From: a virus
Strand: one strand, 5' to 3'
Virus record (IMG/VR): IMGVR_UViG_3300042922_000281
Coordinates: 1 to 39,433 of that record
DNA length: 39,433 nucleotides
Of the stretch, positions 7,280 to 16,107 are shown in pieces. A program made the translations under genes and the position numbers. Within the stretch, counting starts at the first letter, position 1. Each line of letters starts with the position of its first letter. Below the pieces are notes generated by a model. It was given only the letters and a program-made list of their open reading frames with translations, had not been told where the DNA came from and made no database searches.

Positions 7280-8886
7280 GGTACGATCTCCTGGAAGCGA
7301 ACGGCGTAGTGACGGACGGTCGCTGGCGCATTGCCGAGCCCGAGGCTAGAAACAAGGCTGCTGCGGGTTGTCGGCGCATAAAGCTGCCCACGGCCAGACG
7401 CCCAAAGATTATCGCCTACCGGCCCCTGCCCGAGAGCATATTGCACCTTGCGGTTTGCGCCGGTTGGCGTCGATGCAAGGGTAATCCGCACCGTGTCAGA
7501 GCCAACAATGGCAACATTGGTGATGGCAGGAGGAGCGCCGCTGTCATCGGTATAGACAAAGCCGTAATTCGTCGCGGCTCGCACCCAATCTGCATCGAAT
7601 GCAAGACCGGTCGTTCCGGGAGGAAGCTGGAACTTCACGTCAATCACGTTGGTCGTGCGGGTCACGGCACCAGAGGCCAGAGGCCACAGCGGGTTAAACG
7701 AGCCAGCCCGCAAGTATTCGTCAGCAAGAGCCACGCTCTCCCCGAACATGAACTTTCCGATTTCGGTCGGGTGCAGGCCGTCATCGGCTTGCAGCGGGTA
7801 CTGATACATCGGGCCAACCATCGTCATTTCTGACGGACGGCTGCGCACCACGGACAGAAGGTCAAGCGGCTCCTGACGGAAGCCAGCCTCGCTTGCAATC
7901 GTGTTGATCTGCGCCACAAGCCACTTGGGGGCCGCGCCACCTGTTGCCGCTGCAATGTCCGCGTTGGCATTCGTGACCAGCATATTGAAGTCCGCCGCAT
8001 AGTTGGCCGAGGACGTTTCGCCCTGAACCCATAGGATGCGGTCAAGGACCGGCTTGCGGCCATACTTGGCGGCGACATCCACGAACTTGCCTGCCGCATA
8101 GATCAGGTTGTTGTAAGTCGTGGTTCCTTTCTGGAACTGCGCAATTGCCTGCCCACCGTAGGACACAGAGAAATGGAACCGGCCCTGCGTCCGTTCACCC
8201 TTCGACCGTGCCCATGCCTCTGCCGCAATACCGGACGAGGTGGCGACGAATAACTCTGCTGCCGTGTTATACAACCCCACAAAATCGGTGCAGGAGCCCG
8301 CAGGCGCTGCCGTTTGCGTCAGGATTGCGCCAGGGAACGTCAGGCAATGGTAAGGGTACCGAGCGGCTTGCAGGGACGTAATGAACGAACCACCCCCACC
8401 CGCGTTGCTCTGCCCATAGACAAACAGCCCATGGAGCGGATCGACACCATCAACCACTGCTGTTCCGGTGGGCATCTCTACAGGCTGGCGGACATCTGAC
8501 ACGCGCCCATCGGCTTCCTGCACGGTTGCCAGAAGCGCTCTCCCATCCCGGCGAACGTTCACAGCCTGTTTCTGGAGGGCAGCCCCGCGCAAGATGGAGG
8601 GCGATAGATATAAAGCCTTGCGAACCTCGTCTACGGTGCCCAAGGACGGCAAAAAGTGCAAACCTCCGTCACCTTCCGCCGAGAGAAGGACGCTCCCGCC
8701 TTCATCTTCGATGATTGGGGTTCTGCTTTTAGGACTACGGGCAATGGGTTCCGCCGCTGGTAGGCCTAGAATGTCCCCCAACGCTCTTGGGATTGCCGAA
8801 CCGGATGGGGTGACAAGTACATCTTGGGCATCGTCAACGGTTCGCGCATCGGTAGGCGCAACAGCAATAGGCAGATAAACGGTCAT
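7276..8886 (-). CDS. Tail protein with sialate O-acetylesterase-like (SASA) domain
   Basis: The 536-residue protein carries an N-terminal attachment region of about 150 residues. A SASA/SGNH-type esterase follows: FVYGQSNAGGG (Ser160), WVQGETSS (286-293) and DDGLHPTEIG (Asp369, His372). The C-terminal 130 residues are beta-rich and look like an added carbohydrate-binding module. The N-terminal peptide resembles that of the SGNH protein encoded at 5144-6475. The likely role is removal of acetyl groups from capsule or O-antigen during adsorption. Confidence 0.85.
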   Translation of the reverse strand: MTVYLPIAVAPTDARTVDDAQDVLVTPSGSAIPRALGDILGLPAAEPIARSPKSRTPIIEDEGGSVLLSAEGDGGLHFLPSLGTVDEVRKALYLSPSILRGAALQKQAVNVRRDGRALLATVQEADGRVSDVRQPVEMPTGTAVVDGVDPLHGLFVYGQSNAGGGGSFITSLQAARYPYHCLTFPGAILTQTAAPAGSCTDFVGLYNTAAELFVATSSGIAAEAWARSKGERTQGRFHFSVSYGGQAIAQFQKGTTTYNNLIYAAGKFVDVAAKYGRKPVLDRILWVQGETSSANYAADFNMLVTNANADIAAATGGAAPKWLVAQINTIASEAGFRQEPLDLLSVVRSRPSEMTMVGPMYQYPLQADDGLHPTEIGKFMFGESVALADEYLRAGSFNPLWPLASGAVTRTTNVIDVKFQLPPGTTGLAFDADWVRAATNYGFVYTDDSGAPPAITNVAIVGSDTVRITLASTPTGANRKVQYALGQGPVGDNLWASGRGQLYAPTTRSSLVSSLGLGNAPATVRHYAVRFQEIVP

Positions 8887-8911
8887 TCACGCACTCACAA
8901 TCAAATGGGCA

Positions 8912-9328
8912 TCAGGACGCCTTGCGGGCGCGTTTCTTGGGCTCTGCATCGGCAAGGAGCGCCTTCAGGGCGTCAGCCTCGCGGGCTTTGAGCAGGGTTC
9001 GGGCATGGGTGCGGTGGTCTATGGCGGCCAGGATGCCAAGTCCCTTCACGGCGCCATCATCGAGGGCGGCCAGTTCTTCGACCGTGCGGACCTTCTTGAA
9101 GCGATAGGCGCGGATCACATCGGCACCAATGCCGGGAATTTCGGTAAGGGCTGTGCCCTCGGGATCGGGTTCGGACTGACCGGCCTCGAAGGCTTCCCAT
9201 TCACGGGGGAAGTTGGCCTGATCTTCCGGGGTTGCCTTGCGCTCCACGATGTTGGGATCACCCACAATGGAGATTGTGACCCAGACGGAGTTATTGGATT
9301 TCGTGAACTCGGCGCGAAGGTTGGACAT
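8912..9328 (-). CDS. Small virion-region protein with helix-hairpin-helix-like motif
   Basis: The 138-residue protein has a strand-rich N-terminal part (NNSVWVTISIVGDPNIVE). A segment, LTEIPGIGADVIRAYRFKKV then LDDGAVKGLGILAAID, then resembles paired helix-hairpin-helix turns. It ends in a basic tail (PKKRARKAS). It lies between the capsid terminator and the tail esterases. A head-completion or DNA-contacting virion role is possible, but I do not recognise a named family. Confidence 0.5.
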   Translation of the reverse strand: MSNLRAEFTKSNNSVWVTISIVGDPNIVERKATPEDQANFPREWEAFEAGQSEPDPEGTALTEIPGIGADVIRAYRFKKVRTVEELAALDDGAVKGLGILAAIDHRTHARTLLKAREADALKALLADAEPKKRARKAS

Positions 9329-9338
9329 TCATAACCTC

Positions 9339-9372
9339 AAAAGAAAAAGGGCGAGAGCCGAAGCCCCCGCCC
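9339..9372 (-). terminator. Intrinsic terminator after the major capsid gene
   Basis: On the minus strand a 10-bp stem (two G-T pairs) with a TTCG tetraloop, 9349-9358 with 9363-9372, is followed by TTTTTCTTTT. It starts nine bases after the capsid stop and is the best intrinsic terminator in the window. Partial read-through would give high capsid and lower tail expression. Confidence 0.9.
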
Positions 9373-9380
9373 CTGTTGGA

Positions 9381-10328
9381 TTAAGCGCAGATGACGCCCT
9401 GGAGGCCACGGTTGGAAACCGTCATGTTGCCAGCCCATACGACCGGCATCACGAGAGCGTCCTGGTTGACCGAGGACTTCTCACCGAGCGGCACGAACTC
9501 ACGGCCCTTGGCGGGACGCAGGAAGATGTAGTCGGTGTTCAGCGCGTACATATGGTCAGTCGGGCACTGATCGTCATAGAACACAGTCGAGCCCATGAAC
9601 TTGAGGTTCAGGAAGCCCGCGCCGGCCTTCTTGTCGTCGGTGAAGCGCTGCTGAGCCTGGAGCGACTCCAGATAGAACGTGTAGTAGTTCTTGTCGGCCA
9701 CCCACACGTCGGGCTTGTCGGCGCCACGGGTGAGGCGGATGTAGGTGTCGTTCATCGCAGCCTGGATGGTGTCCTTGCTCGCGGTGATCGTCTTAGCCGA
9801 GAAGTCATAGACCTTGTTGGCCCACCAAGCGTAGGTCGCAGCGTTGATGCCGCCAACCGTGCCCGTGCCAGCGTCAGAGACGAGGAGGCGCAGGCCGCCA
9901 ATCGCCTTGCCGGAAGCCGCCGTGCCGTCGCCGTAGATGGCGGAAGCAACGGTGTTCTTGAGAGACTTCTCAAGGTTCTTGATGCGGCTCTTGACGAGGT
10001 TGTGAACGGCTTCCTTGCCGCTGTTCTGGATCTCTTCGAGACCGTTGACAACGACGTTGCCGGCAAGCTGCTTGTAGTTGAACTCGGCAGCCGTGAACAC
10101 TTCGCCGGGGCTGATGTTCAGGGTCTCGGAGCCCGAGTACCACATGACGGTGGAGTTCTCGCCGTATTCCAGTTCCTGCACGATGGTGCGGCCGGTGGCG
10201 GTCTGCTTGTTGCCCTTCTCGTTGATGACCGAGAGGAGAGCGTTGGACTTGGAGATGTTGTCCGCCAGGACACCGGAGTAGCCCTGGAGGGTGGTGGCGA
10301 CGATTTCGGTAAAGTTCGGGTTAGACAT
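9381..10328 (-). CDS. Major capsid protein (HK97-fold, BPP-1/podovirus type)
   Basis: The 315-residue protein has the features of podovirus capsid proteins of the Bordetella phage BPP-1 group: LADNISKSNALLSVINEKG near residue 20 and GRTIVQELEYGENSTV as the N-arm and first strand. SGKEAVHNLVKSRIKNLEKS forms the long spine helix, and the C-terminal domain contains FMGSTVFYDDQCP. Placement directly after the scaffold gene and before a strong terminator is classical. The start at 10328 has AGGAAA upstream. Confidence 0.9.
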   Translation of the reverse strand: MSNPNFTEIVATTLQGYSGVLADNISKSNALLSVINEKGNKQTATGRTIVQELEYGENSTVMWYSGSETLNISPGEVFTAAEFNYKQLAGNVVVNGLEEIQNSGKEAVHNLVKSRIKNLEKSLKNTVASAIYGDGTAASGKAIGGLRLLVSDAGTGTVGGINAATYAWWANKVYDFSAKTITASKDTIQAAMNDTYIRLTRGADKPDVWVADKNYYTFYLESLQAQQRFTDDKKAGAGFLNLKFMGSTVFYDDQCPTDHMYALNTDYIFLRPAKGREFVPLGEKSSVNQDALVMPVVWAGNMTVSNRGLQGVICA

Positions 10329-10357
10329 CGTGTCTATTTCCTATGAGGGATAGACGC

Positions 10358-11449
10358 CTAGCCGAGCCCCGCCTTTGCGATGGACTGAGACAGGATCGCG
10401 TCAAGGTCCGCACCCGCTGTCACGGCGCCATTGGGCTGGGAGCCCATGGAGCGGACGGGAGCGGCCCGTTTCGCCTTGTCGAGTGCTACCTGGCGCTGCT
10501 TCTCTGCCTCTTGTGCTTTCGCTGAGAGGGCTGCCGCAATACGGTCCTCGATGGGCTTTGCGGCGAGAGCATAGGCGTCTTCCATTGTCGAGGCTTCACC
10601 GTTCGCCAGCAATTGCCCCATGGCGGCCCGGACCACATTGAAATGTGGATATTTGGGCTGGCCGTTGGCGTCCTGTGCGGAGGCGAAAGACTCGATCTGG
10701 GATGACACCTGCCGGGAGTGCTCGGCTTCGGTCGTTGACTTGATCTGCCCCAGTTCCTGCTGCAACGTGGCAACGGTCTGGCGCAACTGATTGATGACCG
10801 GATCGGGCGCGGGCTGCGCTTCTCCGGTTGCGATGGCGCGAAGGTCAATCCCGTATGAGCCTGCGATGTCCTGAAGGACTTCCGCCTTCTGCTCCGGTGT
10901 CCCCAGACGCAGCACCCTCTCAAAGCCGATCACCTGTCCGACCAGCTGTGCGGGATGCACACCGATCTGCGGGGCGATGGCGTTCAGGTACTCTTCATGG
11001 GGTTGGACCGCAGCAAGAAGGGGTTCAGCCTGTTTCCGAACCTCTGCAATCTCTTGGGTCTTGCGCGTGTAATCCGCATCCGTCGCCTTCACCCGCTCAA
11101 GAAGGATCTCTTGGGCTTCTCGCGGGAGAGCGGCAAACTTCTGCTTGTCTGCCTCGGACCATCTTGCCGGGGGCTCGATAGGCTGCACAGTGGCAGGTTC
11201 GGCCTCGGTCGTAATCTCTGGCTGGGTTGCGTCGTCGATGGCTCCCTCTTCGGAGGTCTCAGACGCGGGGGTCTTGGGGGCAAAGCGTCCCCGCTCATCG
11301 CGGATACGTTCTGCTGTCTCTGCGGCAGTCTCGCCCTCGACAGGTGCCTCGTCGGGCACCGATGTGTCATAGGCTTGACTGATGATCGTATCCAGATCCG
11401 TGGCAACAGGTTCCGAGGACGGAAGGTCGCCGGTTTCGTTATCGATCAT
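10358..11449 (-). CDS. Scaffold protein
   Basis: The 363-residue protein is acidic, with a disordered N-terminus rich in Glu, Pro and Thr. A long helical middle follows (ALPREAQEILLERVKA and KTQEIAEVRKQAEPLL), then coiled-coil segments and a basic C-terminal stretch (KQRQVALDKAKRAAPVRSMG). This charge layout, with an acidic start and basic end, is typical of scaffolds that hold capsid subunits during assembly. The ATG at 11449 has a good AGGAG five bases upstream. It sits between portal and capsid genes in the usual order. Confidence 0.85.
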   Translation of the reverse strand: MIDNETGDLPSSEPVATDLDTIISQAYDTSVPDEAPVEGETAAETAERIRDERGRFAPKTPASETSEEGAIDDATQPEITTEAEPATVQPIEPPARWSEADKQKFAALPREAQEILLERVKATDADYTRKTQEIAEVRKQAEPLLAAVQPHEEYLNAIAPQIGVHPAQLVGQVIGFERVLRLGTPEQKAEVLQDIAGSYGIDLRAIATGEAQPAPDPVINQLRQTVATLQQELGQIKSTTEAEHSRQVSSQIESFASAQDANGQPKYPHFNVVRAAMGQLLANGEASTMEDAYALAAKPIEDRIAAALSAKAQEAEKQRQVALDKAKRAAPVRSMGSQPNGAVTAGADLDAILSQSIAKAGLG

Positions 11450-11461
11450 AAAAACTCCTGG

Positions 11462-11698
11462 TTAGCGCCGGTTGATGCCGAAGTGCGAGTTGAAGTCGTT
11501 GCCGACCTGTCGCACTCCATGCTTGATCTCGTATTCCCGCAGCGCAGAGCGGGAGGAGATTTCAACGCCTTCGACTGTTCGGAAAGGCGTGATGTCACCG
11601 ATCACCACGGGGGCTTTCCCGCTCTTGATGTCGATGACATAGGCTTCAGCCTTCGGGACGAGTTGACCGTCCCGAAGCACATAGGTTTCACGGGCCAT
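11462..11698 (-). CDS. Small conserved late protein between portal and scaffold
   Basis: The 78-residue protein (MARETYVLRDGQLVPKAEAY...) is a mix of short strands and one helix. Genes of this size with a YVLRDGQLVPK-type start often separate portal and scaffold in podoviruses of this type. The function is unknown. The ATG overlaps the portal stop by one base (TAATG), so it is coupled to portal translation. Confidence 0.7.
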   Translation of the reverse strand: MARETYVLRDGQLVPKAEAYVIDIKSGKAPVVIGDITPFRTVEGVEISSRSALREYEIKHGVRQVGNDFNSHFGINRR

Positions 11699-13614
11699 TA
11701 CTGGATCACCTGTGGCTGTTGCATCTGTGAAGCGGCTAGGCGCTCCATCTCGCGGGCGTGTTTGGCTTGGTCGCGCTCTTCCTCGCGGTCCATCTTGCCC
11801 ATCTCGACTTCGTTCTTGCGCTCGGCTGCGATCTGTCCCGGATCAGGCTGCGGAGGCATCTGAGCGGCCATCTGGGCTTGCTGCTCGGCCATGGCAATCT
11901 TCTGCTCAATGGCCTCTCTGGTCTGCTCAATCACGTCCTCAAGGCGCTTGCCCTGCTTGAACGTGCGAACACCCATGGACAGCATTTCGAACAGCAGCGG
12001 AGCCATTTCTGGCGCCTGCGGGATCGAGGCAACGGCCTGTTGCAAGAACCCGCCCACAGCCGTTAGAAGCTCAATGGTGGTGCGCTTCTCGCCCTCGGCA
12101 TCCTCAAAGACGGTGCTATCCGTCTCGATGTCGATGCGGTAGCTTCTCAGCTTGTCGGAGCGCAGAAGCTCGATGACTTCGGGCGTGATCTCCTGTCCGG
12201 TCATCTCCGAGAGAACCTGCGGCTCGAAGTGCTCCGCGATGATCTCGGCCTTCAGCTTGTAAAGGTCCCTGATCCATTTCTGGACAGCGCGTTGACGCTT
12301 CTTGAGCCTCTGTGAGCCAAACTGAGCCTTGAGCTGCTGCGCTCCTAGCGTTTCGTTCGGATCGGACGAGCCGCGCATGATGTCGGCAATGCCTGACACC
12401 TCGTAGATGCCCTGCACCAGCATATCACGCTGCTTGTAGAGTTCGTTCAGGACGGAGGCGATAGCCGTCACATCTTCGGTCTGGAACGCCGCCTGGAGAC
12501 CGCCCTTCTGCGAGAGCGCAGCATAGTTCTCAACCGGGATAAACTCATTATCACCAGCACGAGCAAGACGCTTCAGCTCCTTGATGGCTTGATCGTACAC
12601 ACCACGGCGCTTCAGGGCTTTGGTAAGCCTGCTGATGCGGGCGGTGATTTCGTCCAGGTCGTCGGCTTGGTCCTTGTAGACGAAGAACTCAGGCTGGGGG
12701 ATGGTGGTTTCCGTGTCTGCGAGAGCCACCAGCGGCTCCGGCAATGGGAAGAAGTCAGCCAGCCCATACGGGTCAGGATCGACCCTCAGAGCCTTCGTGT
12801 GGCCCTTGACGATCCACACACGCTCGCGGCGGCTCTTGTCCCAGATTTCCCAGACTTCAGCCTTCTTGAGATGCTCGGGGACTTCCTTCTTGCCGTCGCC
12901 TACGTTGGGCGCCCAATTGAGGGGAACAGCGTCCGCATCCTCAAACTGGTTCTCGCGCAGATCCTCGCGGCTCATGGAATGGCGGAAGGCTCTCCACCAT
13001 ACATCGCCCTCTTGACGGGCTGGTGCCTGTAGATAGTCCTTCCAATAGACGTATTGCAGGAACAGCTTTTGGTCCTGGATCACGTCCCGCATCATGGGCT
13101 GACCATCAGGGCCAACCGCAGGCATCATGGTCATGGGATCAATGACAGGCTCTTGCCCGAACACCGGCTCATAGACCACACGCACCACGCCACGTCCCGG
13201 CAGGAGGTGATCGTGCAGACCAGCCTCTAGCGGCTTGTCAACGTCATAGGTCTCGGCGCAGAACAGCAGGCCCCGCTCAATGACTTCCGCAGCCATGCGG
13301 GCAGTCGGGTCCTTGTCGCCAAAGCGCCGGCGCACGTCAGGCTTTGCGGCGCGTCCATACAGGGCGGCCTTCAGCGTCTCGACGTTCGAGAACAGGATGT
13401 TAAAGGATTTGCTGTTGTCCTTCTTGAGCGCCCGTGCCCGCTCGTTCTTGTAGCGGTCAACAACGCTCTGCCCGTCCTGGTGCCAGGTCTGGTGGTCCTT
13501 TTCAGCGAGGGCGAGCTGTACTTGCCAGAACGACGAAGCCTGCTCGGGAGTGCGGTCGTTGCGCTCCTCCTCCTGCTGTGCGGTGGTGGCTTCAGTCATC
13601 ATCGCTTTGCTCAA
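11698..13614 (-). CDS. Portal protein
   Basis: The 638-residue protein is the length of P22/BPP-1-type portals. The N-terminal third has SFNILFSNVETLKAALYGR and DVRRRFGDKDPTARMAAEVI, typical of the wing. The centre has GLHDHLLPGRGVVRVVYEPV and an MLVQGIYEVSGIADIMRG stem region. A long C-terminal helical, Gln/Met-rich barrel or tail follows. It forms the ring through which DNA is packaged. It overlaps the terminase gene by 23 bases, which suggests coupled synthesis. Confidence 0.92.
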   Translation of the reverse strand: MSKAMMTEATTAQQEEERNDRTPEQASSFWQVQLALAEKDHQTWHQDGQSVVDRYKNERARALKKDNSKSFNILFSNVETLKAALYGRAAKPDVRRRFGDKDPTARMAAEVIERGLLFCAETYDVDKPLEAGLHDHLLPGRGVVRVVYEPVFGQEPVIDPMTMMPAVGPDGQPMMRDVIQDQKLFLQYVYWKDYLQAPARQEGDVWWRAFRHSMSREDLRENQFEDADAVPLNWAPNVGDGKKEVPEHLKKAEVWEIWDKSRRERVWIVKGHTKALRVDPDPYGLADFFPLPEPLVALADTETTIPQPEFFVYKDQADDLDEITARISRLTKALKRRGVYDQAIKELKRLARAGDNEFIPVENYAALSQKGGLQAAFQTEDVTAIASVLNELYKQRDMLVQGIYEVSGIADIMRGSSDPNETLGAQQLKAQFGSQRLKKRQRAVQKWIRDLYKLKAEIIAEHFEPQVLSEMTGQEITPEVIELLRSDKLRSYRIDIETDSTVFEDAEGEKRTTIELLTAVGGFLQQAVASIPQAPEMAPLLFEMLSMGVRTFKQGKRLEDVIEQTREAIEQKIAMAEQQAQMAAQMPPQPDPGQIAAERKNEVEMGKMDREEERDQAKHAREMERLAASQMQQPQVIQ

Positions 13615-14938
13615 ACTCGCTCATAAGGTCGTTGAATGTCTTGGGGCGGATCATCTCCGCGATGGGGTCTTTGGGGGTGTCTTCCGGTGTGATCTCTCGC
13701 CATGCTTGGGAGAGGTACTGGAACGCCTTGGAGCCGTGCGAGGACCAGTCATGGACCGCGCTAGCCTTGAAGGTCTTTAGGTTGTCGTCCCACTCTCGGC
13801 GGTAGCTCTCCAGGGCTGCCATGCCCTGCTCTTCCGTCCGAGGATGAAAGACACAGTGCGGCAGCGTGGAGCGGATGGCTTGGTGTCCGTCTGCATCACT
13901 TGAGCGAGGCACCACCCGAGGCTTGAGGCCAAGGGCCAGCATCGTCTCGACGCGGGTTCTGTCCGTGCCCCACTCTTTCACGCGGGCATCGTGCGGCACA
14001 AAGTCAGTGCCGGGGCTGTAGCCCCTTTGCTCGATCACTTCCGCGTAATGCTGGACGCCCACACCATGAGCCGCATAATAATCCAGAACATGGACCCGGC
14101 GCCCCACCACCTGAAACCACCAGATAGCCGTGCTATCCCGTACACCGATGTCCCACGCCCGATGAACAGGCAGACCGGGAACCGGCTTAATCTCGTCTAG
14201 CCGCCCCTGCTGACGAACCGCCAGCATCTCGCGAGCATAGAACGCACCCAGGATGGCCGCGTTGAAGGAGCATTCGTACTCCTGCTCAAACTGAGCCCGA
14301 CCCAGATCCTCGCCATAGAGGGCGACATATTCTTTCTGGCTCTCTTCTAGCTGCTCTGGCGAGAGCGCCCCGGTATTGTGAACCGTGGAGACCTCGGCAA
14401 ACCAGCGCGGGTTGGTCTTCGCCATGTCGTACATGGCTTTGGCATGGTTCCTGCCGCGCGGCGTGGTGATGAACGCCGCCCAGCCGTCGTTCTCCTCCAG
14501 CATCGGGCGGATGTAGCCCCAGGCTGACGGGTTAGCGAGCGCCCATTCAGAGAACACCACACCAGCCACACCAGCACCCACGAGGCTGTTATAGCGGTCA
14601 GAGCCCACGAGCTGCCATGTAGACCCGCACTTGAAGCGGATGAACATTTCCTGCTCGTTGGTCGTGTCCCTGATCTCGGGCGGGAAAGCCTCGTCAATGC
14701 GGCGCTTGCCGGTATGGGGGTTGACCGCAGACCACAGGGCTTTGCGGGCCTGTGCGTATTCCGGCAGACAGTGCCAGTAGGAGCCAACACGCTTATGTGC
14801 CAACTCACAGGTAGCCCCTAGTGTGATCTCGTCCTTGCCCCAACGTCGATGGGCAATCTCAATGGCTCTCTTGCCACCGTTGACAAGATACTCATGGAAC
14901 GGGCGCTGATACCAGCGGATGCGGCGCTCAATTTCCAT
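13592..14938 (-). CDS. terL: Terminase large subunit
   Basis: The 448-residue protein contains the packaging ATPase and nuclease. The Walker A-like motif is RRWGKDE at 31-37. Walker B with its catalytic acid is VVFSEWA at 127-133, and the coupling motif region is ITTPRGR at 157-163. The RNase H-like nuclease begins with AWDIGVRDST (Asp263). The length and lack of an extended N-terminus fit podovirus terminases. The start overlaps the small-terminase candidate by 11 bases. Confidence 0.95.
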   Translation of the reverse strand: MEIERRIRWYQRPFHEYLVNGGKRAIEIAHRRWGKDEITLGATCELAHKRVGSYWHCLPEYAQARKALWSAVNPHTGKRRIDEAFPPEIRDTTNEQEMFIRFKCGSTWQLVGSDRYNSLVGAGVAGVVFSEWALANPSAWGYIRPMLEENDGWAAFITTPRGRNHAKAMYDMAKTNPRWFAEVSTVHNTGALSPEQLEESQKEYVALYGEDLGRAQFEQEYECSFNAAILGAFYAREMLAVRQQGRLDEIKPVPGLPVHRAWDIGVRDSTAIWWFQVVGRRVHVLDYYAAHGVGVQHYAEVIEQRGYSPGTDFVPHDARVKEWGTDRTRVETMLALGLKPRVVPRSSDADGHQAIRSTLPHCVFHPRTEEQGMAALESYRREWDDNLKTFKASAVHDWSSHGSKAFQYLSQAWREITPEDTPKDPIAEMIRPKTFNDLMSEFEQSDDD

Positions 14939-15203
14939 CCTTGGACTCGTACACCGTCTTAAAGCCGATCTGGACAGCCCCGCCGCCTTCGCCGGATACC
15001 TGGAGAGGCAACAGCTTGGGATAGATCGAGACCCAAAAGGCCTTCTCGTTATCTGGATCTGATTGTGCCCAAGCAGTCAGCCGGTTCACACCACCCAAGT
15101 TATCAGCCACCTGTGCGATGGCTTCCTTGGCGATGACGGTTGACTTATTCTGTTGGCCCTTCTTGCGGCCACCTGTTTTGGGCAGTCCTTTGGGACGCGC
15201 CAT
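14928..15203 (-). CDS. Candidate small terminase subunit
   Basis: The 91-residue protein has a Lys/Gly-rich start (KGLPKTGGRKKGQQNKST) and a helical middle (EAIAQVADNLGGVNRLTAWA). Short proteins with this start are common just upstream of terL and are probably DNA-recognition subunits. The assignment rests mainly on position and this N-terminal pattern. The gene overlaps terL. Confidence 0.6.
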   Translation of the reverse strand: MARPKGLPKTGGRKKGQQNKSTVIAKEAIAQVADNLGGVNRLTAWAQSDPDNEKAFWVSIYPKLLPLQVSGEGGGAVQIGFKTVYESKDGN

Positions 15204-15354
15204 CGTTTCTATCTCTATCTATTTTTGATAATCCCGCAGCCAGAATGTGCTGAAGGAGAGCATTCCGGCCTGTGATGGCCTCAATGTCGATTTCCCGCTC
15301 ACGCCTGCTGGCCGTGCCCTTGGAGAAGTCGTAGCGGATAACCTCAACCTTCAT
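15145..15354 (-). CDS. Small late-leader protein, unknown function
   Basis: The frame encodes MKVEVIRYDFSKGTASRRER and then a helix with GRNALLQHILAAGLSKI, 69 residues in all. The ATG at 15354 overlaps the stop of the preceding gene, and GGGG lies nearby. Its 3' end overlaps the small-terminase candidate by 59 bases in another frame, which is unusual, so only the first part may be conserved. No family is recognised. Confidence 0.45.
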   Translation of the reverse strand: MKVEVIRYDFSKGTASRREREIDIEAITGRNALLQHILAAGLSKIDRDRNDGASQRTAQNRWPQEGPTE

Positions 15355-15568
15355 ACTCATCCCCATAATCGCGGGTCATAAACCCGATAGCATTGCCCCA
15401 ATCGGTCTCTGCTCGTCTCCGCAACTCCTGACGGGTGCTGGAGAGCCATTTAATAGCGGCCTTGTAACGAGGGGAACTGACGGAGTGATCAAGACACTCA
15501 TCATGGAGACGCTCTATGGCGAGGAGGAGCTGACCATCAGAGGCTGTGCGGATGCCTTCGTATGTCAT
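15344..15568 (-). CDS. Small helical late-leader protein, unknown function
   Basis: The 74-residue protein is mostly helical: QLLLAIERLHDECLDHSV and YKAAIKWLSSTRQELRRRAE. The ATG overlaps the stop of the 27-residue gene upstream (ATGA). Its stop overlaps the next start. It forms part of the tightly coupled chain that leads into the terminase genes. No family is recognised. Confidence 0.6.
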   Translation of the reverse strand: MTYEGIRTASDGQLLLAIERLHDECLDHSVSSPRYKAAIKWLSSTRQELRRRAETDWGNAIGFMTRDYGDEYEG

Positions 15569-15648
15569 GATTGCGGATCTTCCACATCACAGCGCCGGCG
15601 CCCGTTGCTGTCTCTCTCAGTGTAGATGTCAAACTCAGAACCACTCAT
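15565..15648 (-). CDS. 27-residue mini-gene in coupled chain
   Basis: The frame encodes MSGSEFDIYTERDSNGRRRC and seven more residues. Start and stop both overlap their neighbours by four bases (ATGA), which is the main support. It may be a real micropeptide or a reinitiation bridge. No family is recognised. Confidence 0.4.
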   Translation of the reverse strand: MSGSEFDIYTERDSNGRRRCDVEDPQS

Positions 15649-15740
15649 CTCGGCTTTATCCCTGATAGGGTGATGGTGATGTATTGGCCTGTGAGAGGGT
15701 CAAAGACAGTCATTGGGGTGACATCCTTCGCTTCGCTCAT
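15645..15740 (-). CDS. 31-residue mini-gene in coupled chain
   Basis: The frame encodes MSEAKDVTPMTVFDPLTGQY and eleven more residues ending in ITLSGIKPR. The TVFDPLTGQYITITLSG pattern looks like a beta-hairpin, and the sequence is not low-complexity. Its stop overlaps the next start. A 41-base gap separates it from the gene before. Confidence 0.45.
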   Translation of the reverse strand: MSEAKDVTPMTVFDPLTGQYITITLSGIKPR

Positions 15741-15781
15741 CTTCGCCGTGAGGACCGTTGAAGCGAACTGGCTAGGGGCGG

Positions 15782-15922
15782 CTACACAGCCTCCCAGAAC
15801 CATTTCCATACCGAATGAGACGGCCAGCCCTCGCCATAAGCGTATTCAATCCGAAAGTGGCTTCCCCAATCATCACCGCGAATGAGCGGGTTGCCTGTGG
15901 GGTAGTGCTTAGGACCGCCCAT
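15782..15922 (-). CDS. 46-residue small protein, unknown function
   Basis: The frame encodes MGGPKHYPTGNPLIRGDDWG and continues with an aromatic-rich end (WPSHSVWKWFWEAV). The start overlaps the stop of the gene upstream (TGATG), which indicates coupling. The many Trp and Tyr residues and absence of low complexity suggest a real protein. No family is recognised. Confidence 0.55.
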   Translation of the reverse strand: MGGPKHYPTGNPLIRGDDWGSHFRIEYAYGEGWPSHSVWKWFWEAV

Positions 15923-16107
15923 CACTGCACAGCCTCCTCAAAGCCCTTAACCACCTGATCGACAATGCGAGAGGCTTCGGAGCCCTCGTCCGTCGTGGCG
16001 TCAATCGTTGCGCTGCCGTCAGCATGGAAATACATGACGAGGTATCCGACGATCTCGCCGTGCTGCTCTTCAGCCTCATCAAAGCCTGCGGTCAGATCGT
16101 CATACAT
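15922..16107 (-). CDS. 61-residue acidic small protein, unknown function
   Basis: The preferred ATG at 16107 has GGGGGA upstream and overlaps the preceding stop. The protein (MYDDLTAGFDEAEEQHGEIV...) is acidic, with a strand pair, VGYLVMYFHADGSATID, and a C-terminal helix. No family is recognised. Confidence 0.55.
   Translation of the reverse strand: MYDDLTAGFDEAEEQHGEIVGYLVMYFHADGSATIDATTDEGSEASRIVDQVVKGFEEAVQ

Noticed and set aside
9237-10346. Plus-strand frame of 369 codons
   Set aside because: It is antisense to the major capsid gene, and its Val/Leu/Gly-rich text is typical of a reverse-strand shadow.
10955-11863. Plus-strand frame of 302 codons
   Set aside because: It is antisense to scaffold and portal genes and crosses their boundary without any domain.
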